NCBI RefSeq assembly: GCF_009728145.1
Contig: NZ_WOCA01000001.1
Span: forward strand, 434,001-498,000
Source of the DNA: Ornithinibacillus caprae
Lineage (GTDB): Bacteria > Bacillota > Bacilli > Bacillales > Amphibacillaceae
Reading direction: 5' to 3'
DNA length: 64,000 nucleotides
Shown piece by piece: positions 53,013-61,942 of the stretch (positions are counted from its first letter, which is position 1; every line of letters begins with the position of its first letter). The notes beneath the pieces are model-generated. The model saw only the letters and a program-made list of their open reading frames with translations. It did not search any database and was not told where the DNA came from. The position numbers and the translations under genes are program-made.

Positions 53013-54305
53013 ATGGAAGAATACGCTCTGCCACTGAATAAACCTCTATATGGAGAATTAGAAGTTCCAGGTGATAAGTCCATATCACATCGTGCTGTAA
53101 TATTTGCCTCATTAGCGGAAGGAACATCACAAATTAGCCATTTTTTAGATGGTGAAGACTGTATGAGAACAGTTAATGCTTTTCAAGCAATGGGAGTATC
53201 CATTTCTAAAAATAAGACAACACTTATTGTAGAAGGAACAGGTCCATCTAATCTTAAAGAGCCTTCCATCCCGTTATATTTCGGGAATTCTGGCACAACT
53301 ACTAGATTAATGATTGGATTGCTAGCTAGTTTACCAATATTTACAACTGTTTATGGCGATGAATCGTTAAGTACTCGTCCAATGGATCGAGTGGTCAACC
53401 CATTAAAGTTAATGAAGGCTGAAATTAATGGGCGAGCAAATGGTAAACTATTGCCATTAGCCATCGATGGAAAACAACTTCATGGTTTTACCTATGAGTT
53501 ACCAGTTAAAAGTGCTCAGGTTAAATCTGCATTGTTATTAGCTGGATTATTTGCTAATGGGCCAACTACAATTATCGAGAATACACCAACAAGAAATCAC
53601 ACCGAAAATATGCTGAAAGCACTCGGTGCAACAATTACAACTCGTGACGGGAATATTACTCTAAGTCCATTAGAACAGCCTTTAGAACCTTTGAATCTAT
53701 ATGTCCCGGGAGATATCTCTTCGGCTGCATTTTTTATGGTTGCTTGTGCCATTATACCTAAAAGTAGTCTTTTAATTAGAAATGTAGGGTTAAATGAAAC
53801 CCGAACTGGAATTATTGATATATTGGAACGGATGGGAGCAAGGATTCAAACAAAGAATGAACGAGTTGTTCATGGAGAAAAAATAGGGGATGTTTCAATA
53901 AGTCAAGCTCCTCTAAGTAGTACCATAATCGAAGGAACGATCATTCCAAGATTAATTGATGAAATACCAATTATTGCACTTTTAGCTACCCAAGCAGAGG
54001 GTACAACAATTATACGTAATGCAGAAGAGTTAAAGGTTAAGGAAACCGATCGAATAAAAGCGATTGTAGATGTACTTCAAACATTAGGAGCTAAGATTGA
54101 AGGAACTGATGATGGATTGATCATTCACGGAAGAACGAACCTAACAGGTGGAAAAGTTAAATCATTCGGTGATCATCGTATTGCTATGATGAGTGTTATT
54201 GCTTCCTTAATTTCAAATGAAAAAGTGTTCATTGATGATACAAGTTCCGTTTCCATATCCTATCCATCTTTTTTCTCTGATTTAAATCATATCATTACTA
54301 CTTAA
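53013..54305 (+). CDS. aroA: 3-phosphoshikimate 1-carboxyvinyltransferase (EPSP synthase)
   Basis: Joins shikimate-3-phosphate and PEP to EPSP (AroE in B. subtilis). The 430-residue two-domain protein shows VPGDKSISHRAVIFASLA at the start, the LYFGNSGTTTRLMIGLLA signature, and the KETDRIKAI and GDHRIAMM motifs in the C-terminal half. RBS AGGGTGAG. It directly follows aroB, whereas B. subtilis has aroH, trpEDCFBA, hisC and tyrA in between. Confidence 0.95.
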   Translation: MEEYALPLNKPLYGELEVPGDKSISHRAVIFASLAEGTSQISHFLDGEDCMRTVNAFQAMGVSISKNKTTLIVEGTGPSNLKEPSIPLYFGNSGTTTRLMIGLLASLPIFTTVYGDESLSTRPMDRVVNPLKLMKAEINGRANGKLLPLAIDGKQLHGFTYELPVKSAQVKSALLLAGLFANGPTTIIENTPTRNHTENMLKALGATITTRDGNITLSPLEQPLEPLNLYVPGDISSAAFFMVACAIIPKSSLLIRNVGLNETRTGIIDILERMGARIQTKNERVVHGEKIGDVSISQAPLSSTIIEGTIIPRLIDEIPIIALLATQAEGTTIIRNAEELKVKETDRIKAIVDVLQTLGAKIEGTDDGLIIHGRTNLTGGKVKSFGDHRIAMMSVIASLISNEKVFIDDTSSVSISYPSFFSDLNHIITT

Positions 54306-54310
54306 AGAGT

Positions 54311-54344
54311 AAGAGAATCTCATGAGGAGGTTCTCTTATTTTAC
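54311..54344 (+). terminator. Terminator after aroA
   Basis: AAGAGAA and TTCTCTT with inner CTC/GAG pairing, followed by ATTTTA. Confidence 0.7.
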
Positions 54345-54403
54345 ATCAGGAGCATGAACATTTAAACTTTAGTTGAAAGTCGTGTAAGGAAAGGAATTTA
54401 AAA

Positions 54404-55657
54404 ATGGATATATTAATGAAAGCAATTAGTTTAATGGAGAATAATCAAAATGAAGCTGCTTTAGAAATGTTAAATAACTATATACCAACAGCAAATGATG
54501 AAGAACGATATGCAATTGCTGAGCTCTTCATCCAGTGGGGACTCCTAGACGAGGCGAAAGAACTACTAAATGATTTACTTCAACAATACCCAGAAGAAAA
54601 TGATTTGAAAATCATGCTTGCTGATATATATATTGAACAAGAGGATGATGTTGAGGCTATTAATCTGCTAAGTGAGATTGATGAAAATGATGAATCCTAT
54701 ACCCAAGCATTAATTCAGTTAGCAGATCTTTACCAGGCGCAAGGTTTGCATGAAGTTGCTGAACAAAAGCTATTATTAGCAAAACAACATAATCCTAATG
54801 AAATAATTATAGATTTTGCGCTCGGTGAATTATATTTCTTTATTGGAGAGAGCAATAAAGCAATTACCCATTATAAAAAGGTTGCTCTACAAACCAATGA
54901 AATCGCAACTATTTCTATTTATGAACGTTTAGCTGAAGCGTATGCTGGTATTGGTGAATATGAGATGGCTGTAAATTTTTATCAAAAAGAAGAACATGAA
55001 AATGTAGACACACTGTTTAAGTATGGTATAGCTGCATATCAGGCGAATCGAAAAGATATTGCGATACATGTATGGGAAAAGGTAATTGAAGAGGATTCCT
55101 ATTATCATACAGCATATTTCCAGCTAGCAAAAGCATATGAGGAAGAAGAAATGATCAAACAGGCATATGAAACTGCACAAAAGGGCATACAAGTCGATGA
55201 GTTTAATAAAGAGCTTTACTTATATACTGGAAGGTTGGCACATAAATTAGGTTATGACCATGAAAGTGAAAACTATGTTCGAGAATCAATAGCTCTAGAT
55301 GTTGATTATAAAGAGGCAATCTTATTTTTAATCCAAATGCTTAAAGAAAAAGATAAATATGAAGAAATCGTGGAGTTATTAATCGAAACGAAAAATATTG
55401 GAGGAGACGACCCTATTTATGAATGGGAGATTGCTCGTGCCTATAAAGAAATTGAATCGTTTGATGATGCATTAAATCACTACCAGGAAGCATATAATAG
55501 CTTACAACATGATAGTGACTTCTTAAAAGAATATGGTTATTTTCTTACAGAGGAAGGGAGGAGAAAAGAAGCAGTTGAAGTTTTTGATAAGTACTTAGTG
55601 CAACAACCTCTAGATGAAAATGTTAGTGATTATGTTGAACGGTTAAGACAAATATAA
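54404..55657 (+). CDS. ypiA: Tetratricopeptide-repeat protein YpiA
   Basis: A 417-residue soluble protein built of about ten TPR units, for example AIAELFIQWGLLDEAKELLN, QLADLYQAQGLHEVAEQKLL and the last EYGYFLTEEGRRKEAVEVFD. Function unknown; B. subtilis YpiA is of similar length and in the same place. The ATG at 54404 follows GGAAAGGAAT. It begins the conserved ypiA-ypiB-ypiF-qcrABC stretch. Confidence 0.88.
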   Translation: MDILMKAISLMENNQNEAALEMLNNYIPTANDEERYAIAELFIQWGLLDEAKELLNDLLQQYPEENDLKIMLADIYIEQEDDVEAINLLSEIDENDESYTQALIQLADLYQAQGLHEVAEQKLLLAKQHNPNEIIIDFALGELYFFIGESNKAITHYKKVALQTNEIATISIYERLAEAYAGIGEYEMAVNFYQKEEHENVDTLFKYGIAAYQANRKDIAIHVWEKVIEEDSYYHTAYFQLAKAYEEEEMIKQAYETAQKGIQVDEFNKELYLYTGRLAHKLGYDHESENYVRESIALDVDYKEAILFLIQMLKEKDKYEEIVELLIETKNIGGDDPIYEWEIARAYKEIESFDDALNHYQEAYNSLQHDSDFLKEYGYFLTEEGRRKEAVEVFDKYLVQQPLDENVSDYVERLRQI

Positions 55658-55719
55658 ATATTACTTAACGTTAATTTTCACAAGCTATACTGGATGATGA
55701 AGGAGGTAATCGTCCGAGA

Positions 55720-56280
55720 ATGCAAACTCCTATTTCCATCAAAGATAAGAAAAGTTTTATCCAATGGTTTTTGAATAATTATCAATTAAAAAAGAGAGAA
55801 AGTGTTTGGATATTAAATTATTTAATAAACCATCATGAAATTTTAACAAATGTTCATTTTGTACGTGATGCTAAATTTTGTCCACGGAGTATTATTATTT
55901 CTAGTCACTGTTCAAAAGAAGTTCCATTTCGATTTTATAAAAATCATTTAGTTACAACAGATCCGGAAAAATCCTTTCATGATATCCGTCTGAATCAGGA
56001 TGATCCATTATATATTCAACTCAATTTTAAAAATTCAAATCAATGTACGTTATATGCAGCGGTTCTAGAGGATAATCCATTTGTGCCTGATGAATACTTT
56101 ATTACTCGTAAAGATAAAGACCTAGCTCAAAAGCTTTTGGACCATTCTCTTCTAAGCTATCGAAAGCAGCATGTATTACAAGAAATAGATCTTGCTTTAG
56201 ATGAAGGAAACAAAGATAAATTTAATCAATTAGTGAAAGAGCTTAAAAATATAGACATGAATTGTTCGAATCAACCTTAA
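55720..56280 (+). CDS. ypiB: UPF0302/IDEAL-domain protein YpiB
   Basis: A 186-residue protein of the UPF0302 family with the conserved block INHHEILTNVHFVRDAKFCP. A C-terminal IDEAL-type segment (LQEIDLALDEGNKDKFNQLV, about 147-166) follows. In B. subtilis its product takes part in post-translational control of LpxC-like or qcr-related steps only by weak evidence, so no function is asserted here. AAGGAGGT lies an unusually long 13 bases before the ATG at 55720; no better in-frame start is visible. Confidence 0.83.
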   Translation: MQTPISIKDKKSFIQWFLNNYQLKKRESVWILNYLINHHEILTNVHFVRDAKFCPRSIIISSHCSKEVPFRFYKNHLVTTDPEKSFHDIRLNQDDPLYIQLNFKNSNQCTLYAAVLEDNPFVPDEYFITRKDKDLAQKLLDHSLLSYRKQHVLQEIDLALDEGNKDKFNQLVKELKNIDMNCSNQP

Positions 56281-56308
56281 TTGTGAAAGCAATAGGTTGA
56301 TTTTTTTT
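56271..56308 (+). terminator. Terminator overlapping the ypiB stop
   Basis: TCAACCT and AGGTTGA pair across a 16-base loop and are followed by eight T. The left arm lies in the last ypiB codons. Confidence 0.8.
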
Positions 56309-56385
56309 GATTATATGAGATAAGATTTAAAAGGAGTTTCATATTATACCAATATTGGTTAACAATAATAGAAAGGTGACTTCTT

Positions 56386-56844
56386 ATGAAATGGAATGAA
56401 CAGGATATTGAAAATTATGTTGGTGCTAAGGAGTACATTGATACCATAATATTGCCATTACTCCCTTTTCAACTCTCTCAAGATGCTAATACGAAAAAGG
56501 ATGCTTTTGCTTCAGAAGTACTAACAATCTTTTCGAATGAAATTGAAAAAGAATTAACTGGAAGAATCCTATTAACCCCAAGTTATTATTATTTGAAATC
56601 AGCAGATAAAGAACAAGAAGTAAAACGACTAAATGCATGGGTGGAAGATATGAAAAAACAACCATTTAAGCATATCTTTTACGTTTCATTTGACTCTTCT
56701 TGGAAAAAAAATGAAAAAGACTTAAATGGAAATTTATTATGGTTACCTGGTATCCAGTCCGGTGATGTGCATTCAGAAGAAATGCAAAAGCTTATTCGAC
56801 AACAAGTCCAACAAATTGTTGAATTAATTCGTTCTTATTGGTAA
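56386..56844 (+). CDS. ypiF: DUF2487 protein YpiF
   Basis: A 152-residue soluble protein with ENYVGAKEYIDTIILPLLPF, LTPSYYYLK and a C-terminal helix (LIRQQVQQIVELIRSYW). It matches B. subtilis YpiF (DUF2487) by sequence style, size and place directly before qcrA. Function unknown. RBS AAAGGTGA. A good SigA promoter between it and qcrA suggests separate transcription. Confidence 0.85.
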   Translation: MKWNEQDIENYVGAKEYIDTIILPLLPFQLSQDANTKKDAFASEVLTIFSNEIEKELTGRILLTPSYYYLKSADKEQEVKRLNAWVEDMKKQPFKHIFYVSFDSSWKKNEKDLNGNLLWLPGIQSGDVHSEEMQKLIRQQVQQIVELIRSYW

Positions 56845-56914
56845 ATAACTAATAGATACATATTCACATTTTTCAGCCAAAATAAGAACTTTTTGTAACA
56901 ATTTATATTATTTA

Positions 56915-56943
56915 TTGACCAAGCAGATAGTTTGCGCTATCAT
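56915..56943 (+). promoter_or_regulatory. SigA promoter of qcrABC
   Basis: TTGACC (56915-56920) and TATCAT (56938-56943), five of six each, separated by 17 bp and 64 bp before qcrA. This is one of the best SigA matches in the window. Confidence 0.7.
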
Positions 56944-57007
56944 GGTAATGTCCTAGTAATCTGAATAAAATATTTGTCCGTGATTAATGTAAAGAGGGGG
57001 GAAAATC

Positions 57008-57520
57008 ATGAGTGAAGAAAAGCAACAAGTGTCCCGTCGACAATTTCTAAATTACACTCTTACAGGTGTAGGTGGATTTATGGCAGCAGGACTATTAATT
57101 TCACCAATACGTATGGCTATTGATCCTGTATTAAAACCATCAAGTGCTGGTGAGTATGCAAATGTTGGCTTAGCTGTTGAGGATATCACAACAGAGCCAC
57201 AGCGTGTCGATTGGAAGATTGACCAGGTAGATGGATGGTATGAATCCAAAGTTAACAGATCTGCATGGGTATTTAAAAATGAGAATGATGAAATTATGGC
57301 ATTGTCTCCTACATGTACACACCTTGGTTGTGTTGTTTCTTGGGAAGGCAGTGAGGACCATCCAAATGAATTTTTCTGCCCGTGTCATGATGGACGGTAC
57401 TATAAAGATGGTACGAACATTGCGGGTACACCACCTACAAGACCATTAGATTTATATGACCATAAAGTTGAAAATGGAATGTTATACCTTGGTAAAGCAC
57501 AAGTCAGAGGGGAGGCGTAA
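57008..57520 (+). CDS. qcrA: Menaquinol-cytochrome c reductase, Rieske iron-sulfur subunit
   Basis: The [2Fe-2S] subunit of the b6c complex, electron carrier from menaquinol to the cytochrome c subunit. The 170-residue protein starts with a twin-arginine-like SRRQFLNYTLTGVGGF signal anchor (about 9-35) and carries the Rieske motifs CTHLGC and CPCHDG (about 102-107 and 123-128). First gene of the qcrABC operon; RBS GAGGGGGG. qcrB begins 6 bp after its stop. Confidence 0.96.
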   Translation: MSEEKQQVSRRQFLNYTLTGVGGFMAAGLLISPIRMAIDPVLKPSSAGEYANVGLAVEDITTEPQRVDWKIDQVDGWYESKVNRSAWVFKNENDEIMALSPTCTHLGCVVSWEGSEDHPNEFFCPCHDGRYYKDGTNIAGTPPTRPLDLYDHKVENGMLYLGKAQVRGEA

Positions 57521-57526
57521 TTATTT

Positions 57527-58201
57527 ATGTTGCAAAAAATTTATGACTGGATTGATGAACGAATAGATATTACGCCGATCTGGCGCGATATCGCAGATCA
57601 TGAGGTACCAGAACATGTTAACCCAGCACACCATTTCTCAGCTTTCGTATATTGTTTTGGTGGTTTAACGTTTTTCGTTGTTGTGATTCAAATTCTTTCT
57701 GGAATGTTTTTAACCATGTATTACGTTCCAGACATAGAAAATGCATGGAAATCAGTTTATTATTTACAAACTGAAGTAGCTCATGGTCAAATTGTTAGAG
57801 GAATGCATCACTGGGGTGCCAGTGTTGTAATTGTTATGCTATTACTACATACATTACGTGTATTTTTCCAAGGCGCATATAAAAAACCTCGTGAATTAAA
57901 CTGGATGGTCGGAGTATTAATATTCTTTGTAATGCTTGGTCTAGGATTTACTGGTTATTTATTGCCATGGGATAACAAAGCATATTTCGCAACACAAGTT
58001 GGACTTGAAATTGCAGAGCAAGTTCCATTTATTGGAGAATATTTAAAAACATTGTTAGCTGGAGATGCTGAAATCGTTGGTGCTCAAACACTGACTCGAT
58101 TCTTTGCTATCCATGTATTCTTCTTACCAGCAGCATTGTTTGGTTTAATGGCTGCTCACTTTATTCTAATACGTAGACAAGGTATTTCAGGACCACTATA
58201 A
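57527..58201 (+). CDS. qcrB: Menaquinol-cytochrome c reductase, cytochrome b subunit
   Basis: A 224-residue cytochrome b6 type protein with four membrane helices. The haem histidines lie in HHFSAFVYCFGG and RGMHHWGASVVIVMLLLHTLR (helix 2) and in FAIHVFFLPAALFGLMAAHF (helix 4). The quinol-site LLPWDNKAYFATQVG block is present. It has GGGGAGGC upstream. Subunit IV is fused with cytochrome c in qcrC, the usual Bacillus arrangement. Confidence 0.96.
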   Translation: MLQKIYDWIDERIDITPIWRDIADHEVPEHVNPAHHFSAFVYCFGGLTFFVVVIQILSGMFLTMYYVPDIENAWKSVYYLQTEVAHGQIVRGMHHWGASVVIVMLLLHTLRVFFQGAYKKPRELNWMVGVLIFFVMLGLGFTGYLLPWDNKAYFATQVGLEIAEQVPFIGEYLKTLLAGDAEIVGAQTLTRFFAIHVFFLPAALFGLMAAHFILIRRQGISGPL

Positions 58202-58216
58202 AAAGGAGGGAAAGCT

Positions 58217-58993
58217 GTGCATAAGGGTAAAGGAATGAAATTTGTAGGCGACTCTCGTGTGTCTGCCGAGCGAAAATCTCAAATACCAAAAGACTATTCT
58301 GAGTATCCTGGTAGAACAGAAGCTTTTTGGCCCAACTTTTTATTAAAAGAGTGGTTGGCTGGTTCTGTATTCTTAGTTGGATTCTTATCATTAACGTTAG
58401 CGCATCCATCACCACTTGAAGGTGTTGCTGACCCAACGAATGCAGCTTATATACCTCTACCAGACTGGTACTTCTTGTTCTTATATGAACTTTTAAAATA
58501 TGAATTTGCCAGTGGACCATATGTAATATTTGGGATATTGGTAATACCTGGACTTGCATTTGGTGCGCTTCTATTAGCACCGTTTCTAGATAATGGGCCA
58601 GGACGTAGACCACATCAACGTCCGATTGCAGTAATTATGATGATCTTAGCATTAGCTTCAACTATTTGGTTAACATATACATCTGCTGAACATGTTGATT
58701 GGGAAACTCGTGCCGAACAGAATAAACCAATTCCGGAAAGTGATGTGGAAATTGATACATCACATGAAGGTTATGCTATTTACGAAGAAAATTGTATGAC
58801 TTGTCATGGTGGAGAGTTAGAAGGTTCTCCAGCAGGTGCTCCGCTTATTGGTACAGAGCACTCTGCTGAGGAAATCGCTACGATTGCCAGAGACGGTATT
58901 GGTTCGATGCCAGCTGATCAATTTACAGGCTCTGATGAAGAATTAGAGCAACTGGTAGACTTCATCACTTCTGTAATTGAGCAAGCAGAATAA
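58217..58993 (+). CDS. qcrC: Menaquinol-cytochrome c reductase, subunit IV/cytochrome c fusion
   Basis: A 258-residue fusion. The N-terminal part corresponds to subunit IV with three membrane helices (around WLAGSVFLVGFLSLTLAHP, FGILVIPGLAFGALLLAPF and IAVIMMILALASTIWL); the C-terminal domain (about 175-258) is a class I cytochrome c with CMTCH at about 193-197 and Met ligand in GIGSMPADQF. GTG start after AAAGGAGGG. Haem attachment needs the ResABC products encoded at 14.2-17.8 kb. Confidence 0.95.
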   Translation: MHKGKGMKFVGDSRVSAERKSQIPKDYSEYPGRTEAFWPNFLLKEWLAGSVFLVGFLSLTLAHPSPLEGVADPTNAAYIPLPDWYFLFLYELLKYEFASGPYVIFGILVIPGLAFGALLLAPFLDNGPGRRPHQRPIAVIMMILALASTIWLTYTSAEHVDWETRAEQNKPIPESDVEIDTSHEGYAIYEENCMTCHGGELEGSPAGAPLIGTEHSAEEIATIARDGIGSMPADQFTGSDEELEQLVDFITSVIEQAE

Positions 58994-59008
58994 TTAATAA
59001 ACTTTGTT

Positions 59009-59050
59009 AAAAAACACCTTTGCCATATAACAATGGTAAAGGTGTTTTTA
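59009..59050 (+). terminator. Terminator after qcrC
   Basis: AAAACACCTTTGCCAT and ATGGTAAAGGTGTTTT form a 16-bp stem with one mismatch, followed by T. It ends the qcr operon. Confidence 0.88.
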
Positions 59051-59067
59051 TAAAGAGAGGATTTATT

Positions 59068-59655
59068 ATGTTTAAGTTCATTTTGACAGACAAACGTTTT
59101 CTCATTCTATTATTCATTATCAATTTATGTGGAACCATTTATGGCTACATGTGGTATGAGTCGCAATTAGCTGTTACACCTCCTAAGTTTCTAATATTTG
59201 TTCCAGATAGTCCGACAGCTAGTCTTTTCTTTACAATCTTTTTATTGTTTTTTATCTTTAAGAAAAATGTACCTTACATAGAAGCGCTTGGTATGATTAC
59301 ATTATTTAAATATGGAATATGGGCTGTAGTAATGAATCTCTTGACTCTTATAATGAATGGATCACTTAGCCCTGCAGGGTATATGTTAATGGCATCTCAC
59401 GCAGCTATGGCAATTCAAGGTCTTTTATATGCTCCGTATTATAAGATTAAATTAAGACATATTGCTGTTGCGGCTGTTTGGACATTACATAATGATGTTA
59501 TTGATTATGTTTTCGGAATGATGCCCCGGTATTCTAGCCTGTCTGAATATATGAATCAAATTGGATATTTTACCTTTTGGCTTAGTATTTTATCCATTTG
59601 GATCGCTTACTACTTAACTGTTAGAAACAATAGGGACATTCAATCCATTAAATAG
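59068..59655 (+). CDS. ypjA: DUF1405 membrane protein YpjA
   Basis: A 195-residue protein with five to six membrane helices. NLCGTIYGYMWYESQL and LFKYGIWAVVMNL are typical of DUF1405, together with WTLHNDVIDYVFGMMP near the C terminus. Function unknown; conserved position after qcrC. The frame extends upstream to 59020 through the terminator, but ATG 59068 has AGAGAGG and is the real start. Confidence 0.87.
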   Translation: MFKFILTDKRFLILLFIINLCGTIYGYMWYESQLAVTPPKFLIFVPDSPTASLFFTIFLLFFIFKKNVPYIEALGMITLFKYGIWAVVMNLLTLIMNGSLSPAGYMLMASHAAMAIQGLLYAPYYKIKLRHIAVAAVWTLHNDVIDYVFGMMPRYSSLSEYMNQIGYFTFWLSILSIWIAYYLTVRNNRDIQSIK

Positions 59656-59720
59656 AACTGTTATATATAGCCTTACTCTCACATACATTAGTAATAAACA
59701 CATGGTGAGAGGTGATCTCT

Positions 59721-59990
59721 ATGAGAAAAATACATAAATGGTCTAACATGCGTTCTATATCTATAATCATAGGGATAATATGTATGGTTCTACTATTTGA
59801 TATTTCTTCTGTATCAGCCGAAAGCGAAAGTACGAAAGGTTCAGCAGATATGATTCCCTTTTATTGGATGTTATTTATTGTTGGTGGGTGTATTGCGATT
59901 ACATTATCCTATGTAAGTTGGAGAAAATATAAAGCAGAGAAGAAAAAAGACTCTGAAGAGAAGCAGAATAAAGATAAAATGATTGACTAA
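59721..59990 (+). CDS. ypjB: Miniature YpjB-like membrane protein
   Basis: An 89-residue protein with an N-terminal signal-like helix (about 12-33, ending SVSA), a very short outer segment, one membrane helix (about 46-66, PFYWMLFIVGGCIAITLSYV) and a charged Lys/Glu tail. In B. subtilis this position is occupied by ypjB, a sporulation protein of about 260 residues with the same ends. Here the central domain seems to be missing, so this is either a natural short form or a deletion product with intact frame. ATG 59721 follows GAGAGGTG. Confidence 0.6.
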   Translation: MRKIHKWSNMRSISIIIGIICMVLLFDISSVSAESESTKGSADMIPFYWMLFIVGGCIAITLSYVSWRKYKAEKKKDSEEKQNKDKMID

Positions 59991-60052
59991 TTAACCATTT
60001 TTGACTAAAATTGACCTTAAGATAGATCATTTATAAAATGGAGGAATTGCAG

Positions 60053-60742
60053 ATGTTTAGTAGCTTAGGTGGTTATTTGATCTATATTGCATTGATATTA
60101 ATTATTCCATTATGGGCGCAGTCTAGAGTAAAGAGTACGTATCGTAAATACGCTAAAGTTCCTACATCGTCTATGATGACTGGTGCGCAGGTCGCTCGTA
60201 AGATTTTGGATGACAATGGATTATATGATGTCCAAATCGAAGAAACCAAAGGACTTTTATCGGATCATTATGATCCAAGGAAAAAGGTTGTAAGATTGTC
60301 AACTGATATTTATCATGGCCATTCCATGGCTTCATCAGCAGTTGCTGCACATGAGGTTGGACACGCTATACAGGATGATCAAGCATATGCTTTCCTTCGT
60401 TTTCGTACAGCGTTAGTTCCTGTAGCTAGTCTTGGATCAAATCTGTCATTCTTCTTAATCCTAGCTGGATTTATTATGGGTGCTATGAATTTGGTTTTAT
60501 TTGGTATCATTTTCATGGGCGCAGCGGTATTGTTCCAATTAGTAACATTACCAGTGGAATTTGATGCATCGAACCGTGCAATGACGCAAATGGTGTCTAC
60601 TGGTATCATTAGGAATAATGAGGAACGTGAAACGAAAAAAGTATTAAATGCAGCTGCAATGACATATGTAGCGGCAGCATTAGTAGCAGTTGCTGAACTA
60701 CTACGCTTTATCTTAATGTTTGTTGCAAGTAATAATGATTAA
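60053..60742 (+). CDS. yugP: Zinc metallopeptidase YugP
   Basis: A 229-residue membrane-bound neutral zinc metallopeptidase of the YugP/DUF2268-like group. It has an N-terminal helix (about 8-24), the HEVGH zinc motif in SAVAAHEVGHAIQDDQAY at about 102-106, downstream Glu in LPVEFDASNRAM, and three more helices at the C-terminal half. The frame is open from 60038, but ATG 60053 has GGAGG eight bases upstream. Substrate unknown. Confidence 0.88.
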   Translation: MFSSLGGYLIYIALILIIPLWAQSRVKSTYRKYAKVPTSSMMTGAQVARKILDDNGLYDVQIEETKGLLSDHYDPRKKVVRLSTDIYHGHSMASSAVAAHEVGHAIQDDQAYAFLRFRTALVPVASLGSNLSFFLILAGFIMGAMNLVLFGIIFMGAAVLFQLVTLPVEFDASNRAMTQMVSTGIIRNNEERETKKVLNAAAMTYVAAALVAVAELLRFILMFVASNND

Positions 60743-60780
60743 AATAAAGAAGCTAGACAAAAGTGTGTATCAATCAAAAG

Positions 60781-60808
60781 AAATCCGAACAATTAGTTCG
60801 GATTTTCA
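60781..60808. terminator. Bidirectional terminator between yugP and ypjC
   Basis: AAATCCGAAC and GTTCGGATTT are perfect 10-bp arms around AATTA, between two converging genes. The arms are the same as those at 21742-21770. Confidence 0.8.
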
Positions 60809-60874
60809 TTTTGATCCAGCCGGAATGGAGCGTTTTGTTTCTTATGTGCGATATCCTCAATCAAAGTTTTCTCC

Positions 60875-61747
60875 TTACTTTTCAATTGGATTTTTGTTTT
60901 CATCTAATGTAAAGCCTTCACCAATTACATCATGTACGGAACTAACGGCAACAAAAGCATGTGGATCAATAGAATTAATGATACTTTTTAAACGCACAAT
61001 CTCATTTCTTCCAATTACACAATATAATACATCTCTTTTTTCACCGGTAAAGCTCCCTCTACCATCTAACACCGTGACCCCTCGATCCATATCTTTTAAA
61101 ATTCTTTCAGCGATTAGATCGCTCTCTGAAGAGATAATTGTTGCTCCTCTTGCAGCATATGCACCTTCCTGAATAAAATCAATTACACGTGCCCCTATAT
61201 AAACTGCTACTAAGGTATACATTCCTTCTACTAACTCTAAAATAGTGAATACCGATGTAGCTATAACGACAAAATCAAATAAAAACATTGTTTTTCCCAT
61301 ACTCCAGCCTACGTACTTATGAACAATTCTAGCGATGATATCAACTCCACCAGTTGTACCACCATAGCGGAAAACAATACCTAGACCAACACCAATAAAT
61401 ACCCCTGCAAATAGGGAAGCAAGTGTCATATCAGATTGTAAATAAGTAGGAAAGGGATTTATTTGAAATATACTTAGGAAAAGCGAAACAGCTAATGTTC
61501 CGATAATCGTATATATAAATGTATTTCTTCCTAGAAACTTCCATCCAATAAATAGTACTGGTATATTTAAAATAATATTCGTAATTGCAGGATCCCAACG
61601 AAAAGCAAAATAAAGTAGTAAAGTAATTCCAGTAAAACCACCTTCACCTAAATTATTTTGCATATTAAAGTGAACAATTCCAAATGAAAATATTGCAGCG
61701 CCTATTATAATGAAAAAGATATTTTTTATCTTCAAACCAAAATACAT
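60875..61747 (-). CDS. ypjC: YitT-family membrane protein YpjC
   Basis: A 290-residue protein with five to six membrane helices (DUF161) and a C-terminal DUF2179 soluble domain (about 210-290, GVTVLDGRGSFTGEKRDVLYCVI). The signature GLGIVFRYGGTTGGVDIIARI is clear. Transport role suspected for the family but not proven. - strand; ATG at 61747 has GGAGGG upstream. The open frame to 61762 adds five codons without a better site. B. subtilis ypjC is in the same place. Confidence 0.88.
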   Translation of the reverse strand: MYFGLKIKNIFFIIIGAAIFSFGIVHFNMQNNLGEGGFTGITLLLYFAFRWDPAITNIILNIPVLFIGWKFLGRNTFIYTIIGTLAVSLFLSIFQINPFPTYLQSDMTLASLFAGVFIGVGLGIVFRYGGTTGGVDIIARIVHKYVGWSMGKTMFLFDFVVIATSVFTILELVEGMYTLVAVYIGARVIDFIQEGAYAARGATIISSESDLIAERILKDMDRGVTVLDGRGSFTGEKRDVLYCVIGRNEIVRLKSIINSIDPHAFVAVSSVHDVIGEGFTLDENKNPIEK

Positions 61748-61942
61748 ATTAAATCCCTCCAATTCTGCATGTCTTCCCGTAACTCATCTTGCACTTTTTC
61801 CATTATAATCAATTTATTTAGGAAGAACAATTAAATATTGAATTGTCTTACCTTCGTAATCGTTTCTTTCAGTTTAAATAATTTGTCAAAATTAATCCTA
61901 TTAGCTAACATAAAGGTAGATAAAATATTAATAAAGGAGTTT

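Noticed and set aside
58161-58613. 150-codon frame on the - strand within qcrC
   Set aside because: Shadow of qcrC, which has helices and a CxxCH haem site.
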